Shown: positions 53,874-61,740 of the stretch, piece by piece
How the letters are laid out: the number at the start of each line of letters is the position of its first letter
How positions within the stretch are numbered: the first letter of the stretch is position 1
Source of the DNA: Weissella confusa
GTDB taxonomy: Bacteria; Bacillota; Bacilli; Lactobacillales; Lactobacillaceae
NCBI GenBank assembly: GCA_016466735.1
Contig: JAAOED010000006.1
Coordinates: 1-64,000 of the forward strand
Reading direction: 5' to 3'
Length of the DNA stretch: 64,000 nt
Notes under the pieces: model-generated
Told to the model about the DNA's origin: nothing
What the model saw: the letters and a program-made list of their open reading frames with translations, nothing else
Databases searched by the model: none
Position numbers and translations under genes: made by a program

Positions 53874-54341
53874 TTAAGCTGCATCTTCTTGGCGCCAAAC
53901 GAGGTCGAATACGCCGTTCACAAGTGGACGAACCACGAAAAGCAATAGTGGAATTGCAAATAGTAGCGTGTGAGCCCATTGAATAAAGTAAGAATGAATT
54001 AAGTGGTGGGTGTCGTAATGGTGGGACATGTACAAGCCGTAGAATGACATAATCGAAACATTCCCCGTGACAATGAACACTGCCATCGAATGACGACGTG
54101 GAATCAGACGGCTAAACCAATTAGGCAAGACATTGTGGAGCTTAATGACCAATGGCAAGGTCACGTTTTCCTTCAGTAAGAACGCCAGTATGAACGTCAA
54201 CGGTACAATTGTTAAAGTGGCTAAGATTGTTTTTTCATGCCAACCTGCAACCCAAGTACCGTTCCAAATACTAATAATTGTCACCATCAGCAACGTTGTG
54301 ACAATTCCCAAAATAAATGATCGTTCAAAAAAGCGTTTCAT
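53874..54341 (-). CDS. DUF2798 membrane protein
   Basis: A 155-residue membrane protein with four helices, two DUF2798-like units (first MKRFFERSFILGIVTTLLMV, second RRHSMAVFIVTGNVSIMSFY). The family occurs widely in Firmicutes and Proteobacteria without an assigned role. The frame opens at 54386, but ATG 54341 has ACGGAGG about 8 nt upstream. It is convergent with nothing and monocistronic; its terminator separates it from the APC permease gene. Confidence 0.8.
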   Translation of the reverse strand: MKRFFERSFILGIVTTLLMVTIISIWNGTWVAGWHEKTILATLTIVPLTFILAFLLKENVTLPLVIKLHNVLPNWFSRLIPRRHSMAVFIVTGNVSIMSFYGLYMSHHYDTHHLIHSYFIQWAHTLLFAIPLLLFVVRPLVNGVFDLVWRQEDAA

Positions 54342-54427
54342 CAAAAATCCTCCGTGGAAAAAATAAGTGTTTTTCAAAACTACCATAACTGGGAGACCTT
54401 TGACAAGGTTGTCCTGAAAAACGCTTA

Positions 54428-54456
54428 TTGCCGATAAGGAGTGATTTTGCTATGCT
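54428..54456 (+). promoter_or_regulatory. queT promoter
   Basis: TTGCCG (54428-54433), a 17-nt spacer and TATGCT (54451-54456) with an extended TGC. The start near 54462 is right at the 5' edge of the riboswitch. Confidence 0.7.
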
Positions 54457-54463
54457 GTAAGTT

Positions 54464-54500
54464 AGTGGTTCGTAACCATCCCACTCAAAAAAACTAGGAG
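54464..54500 (+). promoter_or_regulatory. preQ1-I riboswitch
   Basis: P1 stem AGTGG (54464-54468) with CCACT (54481-54485), loop TTCGTA, then the A-rich tail AAAAAAACTA leading into AGGAG (54496-54500), which is also the queT ribosome binding site. This is the class I preQ1 fold with an H-type pseudoknot. Ligand binding would hide the Shine-Dalgarno, giving translational repression of queT. Placement ahead of a queuosine transporter confirms it. Confidence 0.92.
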
Positions 54501-54510
54501 AGAATTAAAT

Positions 54511-55008
54511 ATGGACACGAAAAATCGCTCTTTTTCAGCGCGTGATATTTCACTAATTGCCGTTATCGCAGCTTTGTACGCTGTCGCAACTGTGGCTTTG
54601 CCATTTGCTTCGTACGGCCCTTTCCAACTACGCTTTTCAGAAGGTTTTAACCATTTGGTCGTCTTCAACAAGCGTTACATCATCGCTTTGACGATTGGGG
54701 TATTTATCGCCAACATTTGGTCACCATACGGAATCGTCGATATGATTGTCGGTACGGCCGGAACACTAGCTATGACCACGATGTCTTACTTTGCAACACG
54801 CAAGGTTAAGAGCGTGATTAAGCGTTTGGCAATCAGCACTGTGATTGATGCCTTGATGATGTGGGTCGTTGCCGCCGAGTTGTACTTTATGGCCAAGACG
54901 CCATTCTGGGCAACGTTTGCTTGGACAGCCCTTGGTGAGTTGGCAGCTTTGATTATTGGTGCTGTTATCTTCTACATTTTGAGCAAGCGCGTTGATTTGG
55001 AAAAGTAA
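54511..55008 (+). CDS. queT: Queuosine precursor transporter QueT
   Basis: A 165-residue S component of an ECF-type vitamin transporter, with about six helices, importing queuosine precursors (preQ1 or related) for tRNA modification. The opening RDISLIAVIAALYAVATVAL and ANIWSPYGIVDMIVGTAGTL match the QueT family. ATG 54511 lies 10 nt after the AGGAG that forms the 3' end of the preQ1-I riboswitch. Its stop overlaps the ATG of the next SDR gene by one base. Confidence 0.94.
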   Translation: MDTKNRSFSARDISLIAVIAALYAVATVALPFASYGPFQLRFSEGFNHLVVFNKRYIIALTIGVFIANIWSPYGIVDMIVGTAGTLAMTTMSYFATRKVKSVIKRLAISTVIDALMMWVVAAELYFMAKTPFWATFAWTALGELAALIIGAVIFYILSKRVDLEK

Positions 55009-55745
55009 TGATTACACAGAATTATAAAAATCAAACCATTTTGTTAACTGGGGCTGCATCAGGGATTGGATTAGCCCAGTTAAACACCTATTTAGATGCT
55101 GGGGCGACGGTCATCGCAATTGATAAGCAATCAATACCAGTTACGCACGATCGTTTGACACCATGTCAACTAGATTTAAGTGATATGACCCAGCTAGGCG
55201 AGTGGATTGCGTCGCATAACGACGTACTAAGCATCGTTGATATCTTTCTCAGCACCGCTGGTGTATTAGATGCATTCACACCGGCTTTAGACACTGATTT
55301 CAAAGCCATCCAGCACTTGATGAACGTCAATGTTAACGCGGCTGTACAATTAAGTTTGGCAGCCTTACCACATATGGTGAAACGCCAGGCTGGACAAATG
55401 GTGTTCATGGCCTCAATCGCCGGTCAAATTGCTGGTGGTGGCGGGGCAGCCTACACGATGTCAAAGCACGCCCTTGTCGGTTGGATGAAACAATTAGCTT
55501 TGGATTATGCTGATCAGGGTATCCACATTAACGCTATCGCACCCGGTGCCATCAACACGCCAATGAACGCAGCTGATTTCGCTGGTGACGGCGCAATGGC
55601 CAAGCAAGTCGCTGCTGAGACACCTGTTAAACGTTGGGCAGCTGCGCAAGAAGTCGCGGATATGACGTTGTATCTCACGAGTCCAGAATCAAGTTATGTG
55701 CAAGGACAAGTGTTTAACATCGATGGTGGTTGGACAATTAAATAG
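55008..55745 (+). CDS. SDR-family oxidoreductase (3-oxoacyl-ACP reductase-like)
   Basis: A 245-residue classical SDR with cofactor loop LLTGAASGIGLAQ (about residues 12-24), catalytic Ser in MASIAGQ, YTMSKHA (YxxxK), INAIAPGAINTPMN, and VFNIDGGWTIK at the end. Substrate is unknown. It is translationally coupled to queT (TAATG) and therefore shares the preQ1-controlled transcript. This is unusual for an SDR and hints at a link to queuosine salvage or merely a convenient promoter. Confidence 0.85.
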   Translation: MITQNYKNQTILLTGAASGIGLAQLNTYLDAGATVIAIDKQSIPVTHDRLTPCQLDLSDMTQLGEWIASHNDVLSIVDIFLSTAGVLDAFTPALDTDFKAIQHLMNVNVNAAVQLSLAALPHMVKRQAGQMVFMASIAGQIAGGGGAAYTMSKHALVGWMKQLALDYADQGIHINAIAPGAINTPMNAADFAGDGAMAKQVAAETPVKRWAAAQEVADMTLYLTSPESSYVQGQVFNIDGGWTIK

Positions 55746-55750
55746 CATAC

Positions 55751-55782
55751 AAAAAAGGAGACTCATGCGAGTCTCCTTTTTT
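55751..55782. terminator. Bidirectional terminator between queT-SDR and the XRE gene
   Basis: AAAAAAGGAGACTC pairs with GAGTCTCCTTTTTT. Confidence 0.92.
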
Positions 55783-56343
55783 CTACATGACGGTCATGTT
55801 TACCAAATATTCGAAATACATCAAATCTGGTGTGACATCAACCATGAAATTGTCGTTTTTGTATAATAGCAAACGCCAATCGCTAATCTTGTCGTTGTTA
55901 CGCTCATCAATAAATTGGTTAAGTGAGCCATCATTGTTTAACAAGATATAGCCAGCGTATTCATCCAGGACAGCTGGTAAATCAGTCGTACGGCGTTCGA
56001 TCTTGGTTGTACCTGGTTCGTACAAGGCAATCGTGAACTCACCGATTTCTGGACGCGTGTTGTCAAAGTACCACTTAAACGCCATCAAATCGTTCATCGT
56101 TAGCCCGATGTTCATCAAGTAATCCACGCTGAGGCGGAAGTGGATTGGCTCAACCATGTCAGGTAGGGCTGGCACGTGGAATTTATCCGCGTAATATTCA
56201 GAAAAACGTTGCCACATCAAGATTTCAGGCTGCTTTTCACCTGATTCATAGGCACGTAATTCATCTGGTGACAGTTGTAGTGCAGTGCTTACTTCAGTGG
56301 TTCCCAATTGAAAGAACTCACGAATCGTTTGTAGATTATTCAT
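55783..56343 (-). CDS. Helix-turn-helix (XRE-type) protein
   Basis: A 186-residue protein. Residues 1-60 look like an XRE helix-turn-helix (LQTIREFFQLGTTEVSTALQ then LSPDELRAYESGEKQPEILM). The remaining part is an acidic alpha/beta domain that I do not recognise. The start ATG at 56343 has almost no ribosome binding site. On the minus strand a TATAAT lies only a few nt before it, so a leaderless mRNA is possible; an extended -10 (TGT then TATGAT) further up is the alternative. Targets are unknown; the neighbouring stretch of decayed genes is a candidate. Confidence 0.7.
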   Translation of the reverse strand: MNNLQTIREFFQLGTTEVSTALQLSPDELRAYESGEKQPEILMWQRFSEYYADKFHVPALPDMVEPIHFRLSVDYLMNIGLTMNDLMAFKWYFDNTRPEIGEFTIALYEPGTTKIERRTTDLPAVLDEYAGYILLNNDGSLNQFIDERNNDKISDWRLLLYKNDNFMVDVTPDLMYFEYLVNMTVM

Positions 56344-56526
56344 GCCACTATTATATAGCAATTTCAGCCATTATCATAACAGGTACTTGGCTTTTGAGTT
56401 GCGACGACTGAAGCAATTTAAACTTTACCGTACAATGGGCCGGGTCTAATGGAAACAATCTAAGTAAAAACGGAGTGATTAGTACAGGAATGTTGTGTTT
56501 AACGAAGGTGACTTGGTGGAGGAAAA

Positions 56527-56716
56527 ATGATTAGCAACAGCGACTATTTAGGACATAAAGCTAAGCGGTAGTGTAGTTATGGGTAAAATTGACATGGTTC
56601 TAGAACCGTATGATGACTACACTGGATATGCTTTTGGAATGGATCCGTAGTCTGGGTATCCATTGTCTTTCGCATTCGAGGAAGACGAAACCGTCTCTAT
56701 ACAAATACTTGATTAA
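56527..56716 (+). pseudogene. Decayed small gene (frameshift plus in-frame stop)
   Basis: A strong GGAGG precedes ATG 56527, which reads MISNSDYLGHKAKR then a stop at 56569-56571. A second frame overlaps it and reads on as GSVVMGKIDMVLEPYDDYTG, interrupted by TAG at 56648-56650. After that it continues as SGYPLSFAFEEDETVSIQIL to a TAA at 56714-56716. Joining the two frames gives a plausible acidic protein of about 63 residues, so one indel and one point mutation seem to have broken it. A terminator-like hairpin follows directly. Family not recognised. Confidence 0.45.
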
Positions 56717-56745
56717 GCATCCGCATTTAATGTGCAGATGTTTTT
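56717..56745 (+). terminator. Terminator-like hairpin, copy 1 of a repeated element
   Basis: CATCCGCA pairs with TGCAGATG (one mismatch), followed by TTTTTG. The sequence TAAG.ATCCGCATT recurs at about 57181-57195. Confidence 0.6.
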
Positions 56746-56906
56746 GTTTTAGAATACATGAATTGCCAGTTTCATTAGTTGAAACGTGTTAAATTAAAAA
56801 AGCCGAGAAAAGTTATTGAACTTTAATAACCGTCATGCCATAATCCAATCAACGACACATACCCCGTCTTTTGAAAAAGATGCACCTGATAATGGAGGTA
56901 ACTACT
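56746..56906. other. Intergenic stretch without a recognisable gene
   Basis: AT-rich sequence between the decayed gene and the 20-codon frame at 56907. No frame with a ribosome binding site and no strong hairpin was seen; a promoter for 56907 is expected here but no clean consensus was found. The wider 56344-57420 gap contains the entries listed separately. Confidence 0.5.
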
Positions 56907-56969
56907 ATGTCACTTGCTGTATCTAAGAAAAAGGTTGCTTTGTTGTTTGCTGTGTCAGGCACTAACTGA
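56907..56969 (+). CDS. Possible 20-residue peptide
   Basis: ATG 56907 lies 7 nt after GGAGGT and opens a 20-codon frame, MSLAVSKKKVALLFAVSGTN, ending in TGA at 56967-56969. It has two or three lysines followed by a hydrophobic stretch, like the beginning of a signal peptide or a leader. It may be a real small peptide, an upstream leader for the 54-codon frame that starts 12 nt later, or a truncated gene remnant. Confidence 0.35.
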   Translation: MSLAVSKKKVALLFAVSGTN

Positions 56970-56980
56970 CGTAAATGCGT

Positions 56981-57145
56981 ATGATTAATGTAATTAAGTG
57001 GGTGAGTAAAAAACTTCAAGTTGGATTAGCTTTAGTGTTCGATATATTATGGGCGTACACCATTGGCGGCGGTGATGTTCACGTAGATCGTAAGGTTCCT
57101 AAAGAAAAAAGAAAATCAAACCGTAGTAATGATTGGTGGCGGTAA
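56981..57145 (+). CDS. Possible 54-residue membrane protein with basic tail
   Basis: The frame from ATG 56981 encodes a short amphipathic start (MINVIKWVSKKLQ), one membrane-length segment (VGLALVFDILWAYTIGGG) and a strongly basic tail ending SNRSNDWWR. There is no ribosome binding site of its own; translation could be coupled to the 20-codon frame just upstream. The general layout (one helix plus charged tail) resembles small membrane toxins or stress peptides, but no family is recognised. A terminator-like hairpin follows at 57184-57211. Confidence 0.38.
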   Translation: MINVIKWVSKKLQVGLALVFDILWAYTIGGGDVHVDRKVPKEKRKSNRSNDWWR

Positions 57146-57183
57146 TTGGAATTAACCGTAATTGAAGAAGGAATAGATTTTTA

Positions 57184-57211
57184 AGTATCCGCATTAACTT
57201 GTAGATTTTTT
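57184..57211 (+). terminator. Terminator-like hairpin, copy 2 of the repeated element
   Basis: ATCCGCA pairs imperfectly with TGTAGAT, followed by TTTTTTT. It matches copy 1 at 56717-56745 over most of its length. Confidence 0.55.
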
Positions 57212-57227
57212 TCGGGTGAACAATAAT

Positions 57228-57275
57228 AAAACACGTATGCATTTCTACTTTGAACAGAAATACATACGTGTTTTT
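57228..57275. terminator. Long bidirectional terminator-like hairpin
   Basis: AAACACGTATGCATTTCT pairs with AGAAATACATACGTGTTT (one mismatch), with A and T runs at the ends. The following 57276-57420 holds only a weak hairpin (TTGGTTAC/GTGACCAA) and no gene. Confidence 0.8.
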
Positions 57276-57420
57276 AATAAGTCTCTCTAAATAATATTGC
57301 AAAACGAATAATCATTTCACGGGAAAGCACACCTTGGTTACAATACGTTGTGTGACCAACTTGCATTTCGCAGACACAAGCATCGTAAGAAAGACTTTTT
57401 CTTTCTTGTCATACTAAGCT

Positions 57421-57747
57421 CTAGTTCACAAAACGTGTATTTTTGGCTTTCCAATCTTCCAATTTAATGCCAACCCAAAATCCATAAATACCTAGCGTAA
57501 TAATCATCAGTAGCAACCACTTAATCCAGTTACCAAATAGGCCAACCGCAGATCCGTTAAATTGCATGCGGTGGCCATCAATAACAGTGTGGTTAATCTT
57601 CCAACCATACACCATTACTAAGGCCCAAGGGTATAGAATACCCGCAGAGAACACAGTGACAATAAACCCTAAAATACTCCAGCCAATCAGTGATAGCAAA
57701 CCACCGTCAAAAAACGATTGACGGCCAAACTTAGTTTCTGGCCCCAT
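57421..57747 (-). CDS. DUF898-like small membrane protein
   Basis: A 108-residue protein with two or three helices. GRQSFFDGGLLSLIGWSILG, FSAGILYPWALVMVYGWKIN and LLLMIITLGIYGFWVGIKLE are typical of DUF898/YjgN-related half-size membrane proteins. A longer frame opens with GTG at 57798, but that GTG lies at the predicted transcription start. ATG 57747 has ACGGGAG 7 nt upstream and is preferred. Function is unknown. Confidence 0.75.
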   Translation of the reverse strand: MGPETKFGRQSFFDGGLLSLIGWSILGFIVTVFSAGILYPWALVMVYGWKINHTVIDGHRMQFNGSAVGLFGNWIKWLLLMIITLGIYGFWVGIKLEDWKAKNTRFVN

Positions 57748-57800
57748 AAAATTACTCCCGTAGCTTTTTACGTCAATCCATTCTGGACGTGAATACACCT

Positions 57801-57829
57801 AGTGTAAAAAACTGTGATATGTAAATCAA
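57801..57829 (-). promoter_or_regulatory. Promoter of the DUF898-like gene
   Basis: On the minus strand TTGATT (57829-57824), a 17-nt spacer and TACACT (57806-57801). Confidence 0.65.
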
Positions 57830-57876
57830 GCCATTTTTCAATCAAAATACATACTACTCATAGAAGAAAATAATAA

Positions 57877-57918
57877 AGCCTCGAACGCAACTTAATTGAC
57901 AGTCGTGTTCGAGGCTAT
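57877..57918 (-). terminator. Terminator of lepA
   Basis: AGCCTCGAACGCAAC pairs with a near-complement ending GTTCGAGGCT; the minus-strand product is followed by a T-rich tract. Confidence 0.82.
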
Positions 57919-57922
57919 TTCA

Positions 57923-59704
57923 TTAATTACTATTCATGTCCAAAATGGCGTCAAAGACTGATTGGGGCAATTCGATGTCGCTCTTCTTTTGGCCTTGGCG
58001 ACGCAATTGTTGTTGCTTCTTTGAAACCTTGGTTCCAGAAGCAGCAGCCTTACGTAGTGGTGGCACATCCGCACGGGCGATGGCACGCCCTTCAACGATG
58101 GCTTGAACCGGCATTGATTGCAACTTACGTGGAATCAAATCCTTCAACTTAGAAACGATTTCAGTTCCCACACGGTCCACCTTTGAACGGTGCATAACGA
58201 AGGTCAACGCATCAACCTTAGCATAATCAACCGCAATATCGATGCGGACCAAGTCTGACTCTTGGTATGAATCAAACTCTGTAGAAAGGGTAGCAAATCC
58301 GTGTGATGCTGACTTCAATTCGTTGAAGAAGTCATAGGCGATTTCTGAAATTGGCATACGGTAAGTCACCATCAACATTGAACCAATCGTTGCCAAATCC
58401 ACCAACTCACCACGACGACCTTCAGCCAAACGCATGATGTCATTCAACATTTCGTTCGGCAACGTCATCTTGGCCAACATGTAAGGCTCTTCAACCTTTA
58501 CAATTTGACCGTAGTCAGGGAACTGGATAGGGTTCTCAACGTAAATTGGCTCATCTTCATTCTTAACCGTTACGCGGTAAGTTGAGTTTGGCATCGTTGT
58601 CAACACATCCAGACCGAACTCTTCTTGCAAACGCTCACGGATAATTTGCAAGTGGAAGATTCCCAAGAATCCACCACGGAATCCCATCCCCAAAGCTTCA
58701 GATTGCTCTGGCTCATATTGGAAGGCCGCATCGTTCAAGCCCAGCTTTTCAATACCAATCTTTAAGTCCTTAAACTCACTACCACGAGGGTAAAGACCGG
58801 CATAAACCATTGGTTCAACATCTTGATAACCAGGAAGTGGTTCTGCAACCGGATCATTAGCGAGCGTAATCGTATCACCGACACGAACAGCCTTGGCATC
58901 CTTGATACCAGTTACGATAAATCCAACATCCCCAGCCTTAAGCGTATCAAGCGGCGTCATCAAAGGTGAGAAGACACCCATTTCTTTGATTTGTGACTTA
59001 ATCTTGTTCGCCATGAACAAAACGTTGTCTGAAGACTTCAATTGGCCATCAAACAAACGCACTTGGACAATCACACCCTTATAGGGGTCAAACTTTGAAT
59101 CAAAGACCAAAGCCTTTAGCTTACCTTTTTCGTCGCCTTGTGGGGCAGGGATGCGATCACGAATAGCTTCAAGCACGGCATCAACACCCAAACCACTCTT
59201 GGCTGAAATCTTTAGGATATCTTCTTCCTTAAATGACTCATCCAAATCGAGCAATTCTTCAATCGTCTTATCAACTTCAGCGGCCATGTTATCAATCTTG
59301 TTCACGATTGGAATAATCACCAGGTTAGCTGCCTTAGCAAGACGGTAGTTAGCAACCGTTTGTGCTTGCACACCCTTAGTCGCGTCGACCAAAAGCAACA
59401 CACCATCAGTTGCTGACAAAGAACGTGAGACCTCATAGTTGAAGTCGACGTGGCCTGGGGTATCAATCAAGTTATATTGATATTCAGTACCATTATTATC
59501 AATGTAGTAGTTTCGCACAGTACGAGACTTAACCGTAACACCGTGAGCCTTTTCGACACTCAAATCATCAAGTAGTTGGGCTTCCGTTTCACGCTCAGAT
59601 ACCGTGTTTGTCATTTCCATAATACGATCGGCCAAAGTAGACTTACCGTGGTCGATGTGCGCAATAATTGCAAAATTGCGAATTAAATCTTGTCTCGTTG
59701 ACAT
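57923..59704 (-). CDS. lepA: Elongation factor 4 (LepA)
   Basis: Ribosome-associated GTPase that back-translocates stalled ribosomes or aids initiation. The 593-residue protein has the G1 loop IIAHIDHGKSTLADR, LIDTPGHVDFNYEVSRS (G3) and PIVNKIDN (G4), EF-G-like domains, and the LepA C-terminal domain with VDRVGTEIVSKLKDLIPRKL. The frame opens at 59725, but ATG 59704 has AGGAGA 5 nt upstream and the conserved start STRQDLIRNF. An extended -10 (TGT then TACAAT) lies about 50 nt upstream on the minus strand. Confidence 0.95.
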   Translation of the reverse strand: MSTRQDLIRNFAIIAHIDHGKSTLADRIMEMTNTVSERETEAQLLDDLSVEKAHGVTVKSRTVRNYYIDNNGTEYQYNLIDTPGHVDFNYEVSRSLSATDGVLLLVDATKGVQAQTVANYRLAKAANLVIIPIVNKIDNMAAEVDKTIEELLDLDESFKEEDILKISAKSGLGVDAVLEAIRDRIPAPQGDEKGKLKALVFDSKFDPYKGVIVQVRLFDGQLKSSDNVLFMANKIKSQIKEMGVFSPLMTPLDTLKAGDVGFIVTGIKDAKAVRVGDTITLANDPVAEPLPGYQDVEPMVYAGLYPRGSEFKDLKIGIEKLGLNDAAFQYEPEQSEALGMGFRGGFLGIFHLQIIRERLQEEFGLDVLTTMPNSTYRVTVKNEDEPIYVENPIQFPDYGQIVKVEEPYMLAKMTLPNEMLNDIMRLAEGRRGELVDLATIGSMLMVTYRMPISEIAYDFFNELKSASHGFATLSTEFDSYQESDLVRIDIAVDYAKVDALTFVMHRSKVDRVGTEIVSKLKDLIPRKLQSMPVQAIVEGRAIARADVPPLRKAAASGTKVSKKQQQLRRQGQKKSDIELPQSVFDAILDMNSN

Positions 59705-59911
59705 TATTTCTCCTAACATTCCCAAAAATGTATCTTATTGATTGTAACATTTTGCAAGCATGAGAACAAAACTGTGTCAATATAGACACGAAATTATTTG
59801 TTTTTTCGGAAAGGACCGTCGATTGTTTATTTATTGTTAGTTAATTAGATGTTAATATAAATCTCATGAAGGAAAGAAAGCGTCTATTATAAAAACACGG
59901 GGGATGTAGAT

Positions 59912-60181
59912 ATGGAATACTCTACTGGTGAAATGGGCCCAAGCACCTTGCATTACACGTTCGAAAAAGCCAACGCTGCAGATTTTGCAGTGAACGGGGT
60001 GGCCGAAGTCGTTCAACCAAAAATTAACGATAAACTCATTGAACACTATCTGGATTTGTGCGAACGCCATCCAACTTGGACGTTCGGTCAGATTGCGAGT
60101 GGCTTGCATGTCGATGCGGCAACTTTGCGTCAACTAGAAACCGTTACAAACAGCAAATTACGATCTGCCAAAGTTAGGTAG
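59912..60181 (+). CDS. Small hypothetical protein with HTH-like C-terminus
   Basis: An 89-residue soluble protein that I cannot assign. The N-terminal 45 residues are acidic. The C-terminal part WTFGQIASGLHVDAATLRQL looks like a helix-turn-helix (FGQIAS..HVDAATLRQLE), so it could be a DNA-binding or adaptor protein. ACGGGGGA precedes ATG 59912. It is divergent from lepA and closed by its own terminator. Confidence 0.65.
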   Translation: MEYSTGEMGPSTLHYTFEKANAADFAVNGVAEVVQPKINDKLIEHYLDLCERHPTWTFGQIASGLHVDAATLRQLETVTNSKLRSAKVR

Positions 60182-60186
60182 TGCCG

Positions 60187-60215
60187 AACGCTCGAATTAT
60201 TTCGGGCGTTTTTTA
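60187..60215 (+). terminator. Terminator after the small HTH-like gene
   Basis: AACGCTCGAA pairs with TTCGGGCGTT, followed by TTTTT. Confidence 0.82.
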
Positions 60216-60308
60216 ATTTTTGAACAATTATGTCCCGTATTCCTTATCTTTTTACAGCAGAACCTGGTATGATAGACATTATTGAAATTTTTAAATAAGG
60301 GGCTTCCA

Positions 60309-61640
60309 ATGAACGATCAAAACAAACTGAATCGTACAATGACACTTTTGCCAGCCATTTCGACTGTCATGGGAACTGTTATTGGAGCGGGTGTCTTTTT
60401 TAAAGCATCTAGTGTTGCACAATCAACTGGTTCAACCAGTATGTCTCTATTCGTTTGGATTTTGGGTGGTTTGATTAGTTTGGCTGCCGGCTTGACCGGT
60501 GCTGAACTTGCCGCCGCATTGCCACAAACTGGTGGGATGCTAGTCTACATCGAACGAGCTTATGGAAAGTTACCAAGTTACTTGCTAGGTTGGGCACAAA
60601 TTGTTGTGTACTTCCCAGCCAGTGTGGCAGCAAAGGGGGTAATCTTTGGTACCCAAGTTGCAAACTTGTTCCACTTGCCAACAAGTGCAATTATTCCAGC
60701 CGGGATCATCGCCGTCGCATCTGTCTTTTTGATTAACTTGCTTGGATCTAAGATTGCTGGACAATTCCAATCAATCACTTTGTTCTTCAAGTTAATCCCA
60801 TTGGCCTTGATCATCATCTTTGGTTTGCTACAACCAGGGGGCGTCGATGTCAGCTTGTTCCCAGTCGAACCAGGTTCACAAGCTGGTTCATGGGCAACGG
60901 CTGTTGGTGCCGGTCTTTTGGCCACGATGTATGCTTACGATGGTTGGATCCACGTTGGTAACATTGCCGGTGAAATGAAGAACCCACAAAAGGACTTGCC
61001 ACGTGCCATCGCCGGTGGTTTGATTGGTATCATGGTCATTTACTTGCTTGTTAACTTTGTCTACTTGCACTCATTGCCATTGTCAGCCATTTCAGGAAAT
61101 GAAAACGCCGCTAGTGATGTGGCTCAACACATTTTCGGCGGCTTTGGTGGTAAGTTGATCACGATTGGTATCTTGATTTCCATCTACGGTACGCTGAACG
61201 GGTACACGATGACCGGAATGCGTTTGCCATATGCCATGGCCTTGGAAAATGAGTTGCCTTTCTCAAAGCAATTGGTTAAGTTGAACCGTTACCAAATTCC
61301 ATACGTGGCTGGTATCTTCCAACTTGTTTTGGCCATTGCCTTGATGTTTATCGGTGGTTTCGACATGCTAACTGACATGTTGATCTTCGTTATCTGGCTT
61401 TTCTACACGTTGGTATTCGTTGCTGTTATTAAGTTGCGTATCACTGAACCTGATTTGCCACGACCATACAAGGTACCTTTGTACCCAGTCGTACCAATCA
61501 TTGGTATCGCAGGTGGGGTATTCATCATTGTCATGACACTGATTTCAGAGTTCCAACTTGCCATGATTGGTCTGATTTTGACGCTAGCCGGATTGCCATT
61601 GTACTTCTACATGCAATCACGCAAGCGTCGTCAAAACTAA
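60309..61640 (+). CDS. steT: Serine/threonine exchanger-like APC transporter
   Basis: A 443-residue LAT-type APC transporter with about 12 helices. TVMGTVIGAGVFFKASSVAQ is the first-helix motif; ATMYAYDGWIHVGNIAGEMK and NPQKDLPRAIAGG match Bacillus SteT, a Ser/Thr exchanger. Substrate is inferred from that similarity. The frame opens at 60282, but ATG 60309 has AAGGGG 8 nt upstream. An extended -10 (TGG then TATGAT) lies about 40 nt before it. Confidence 0.88.
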   Translation: MNDQNKLNRTMTLLPAISTVMGTVIGAGVFFKASSVAQSTGSTSMSLFVWILGGLISLAAGLTGAELAAALPQTGGMLVYIERAYGKLPSYLLGWAQIVVYFPASVAAKGVIFGTQVANLFHLPTSAIIPAGIIAVASVFLINLLGSKIAGQFQSITLFFKLIPLALIIIFGLLQPGGVDVSLFPVEPGSQAGSWATAVGAGLLATMYAYDGWIHVGNIAGEMKNPQKDLPRAIAGGLIGIMVIYLLVNFVYLHSLPLSAISGNENAASDVAQHIFGGFGGKLITIGILISIYGTLNGYTMTGMRLPYAMALENELPFSKQLVKLNRYQIPYVAGIFQLVLAIALMFIGGFDMLTDMLIFVIWLFYTLVFVAVIKLRITEPDLPRPYKVPLYPVVPIIGIAGGVFIIVMTLISEFQLAMIGLILTLAGLPLYFYMQSRKRRQN

Positions 61641-61654
61641 ATCATACAAAAATA

Positions 61655-61699
61655 AGCGGATTGATTGCCAAATGGCAGTTGGTCTGCTTTTATTTTTGC
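61655..61699 (+). terminator. Terminator of the steT-like gene
   Basis: AAGCGGATTGATTGCC pairs imperfectly with GGCAGTTGGTCTGCTT, followed by a T-rich tract. An in-frame ATG at 61672 lies inside it and is therefore unlikely as a start. Confidence 0.7.
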
Positions 61700-61740
61700 T
61701 TTATACTGGTACTCTGACTATAAGAAAAGTGGGGCGTACT

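Noticed and set aside
57099-57302. 67-residue minus-strand frame
   Set aside because: It spans two terminator hairpins, lacks a ribosome binding site and has an AT-driven residue mix.
61672-61740. Longer start at ATG 61672 for the ion-superfamily permease
   Set aside because: It lies within the upstream terminator; ATG 61741 has a proper ribosome binding site.
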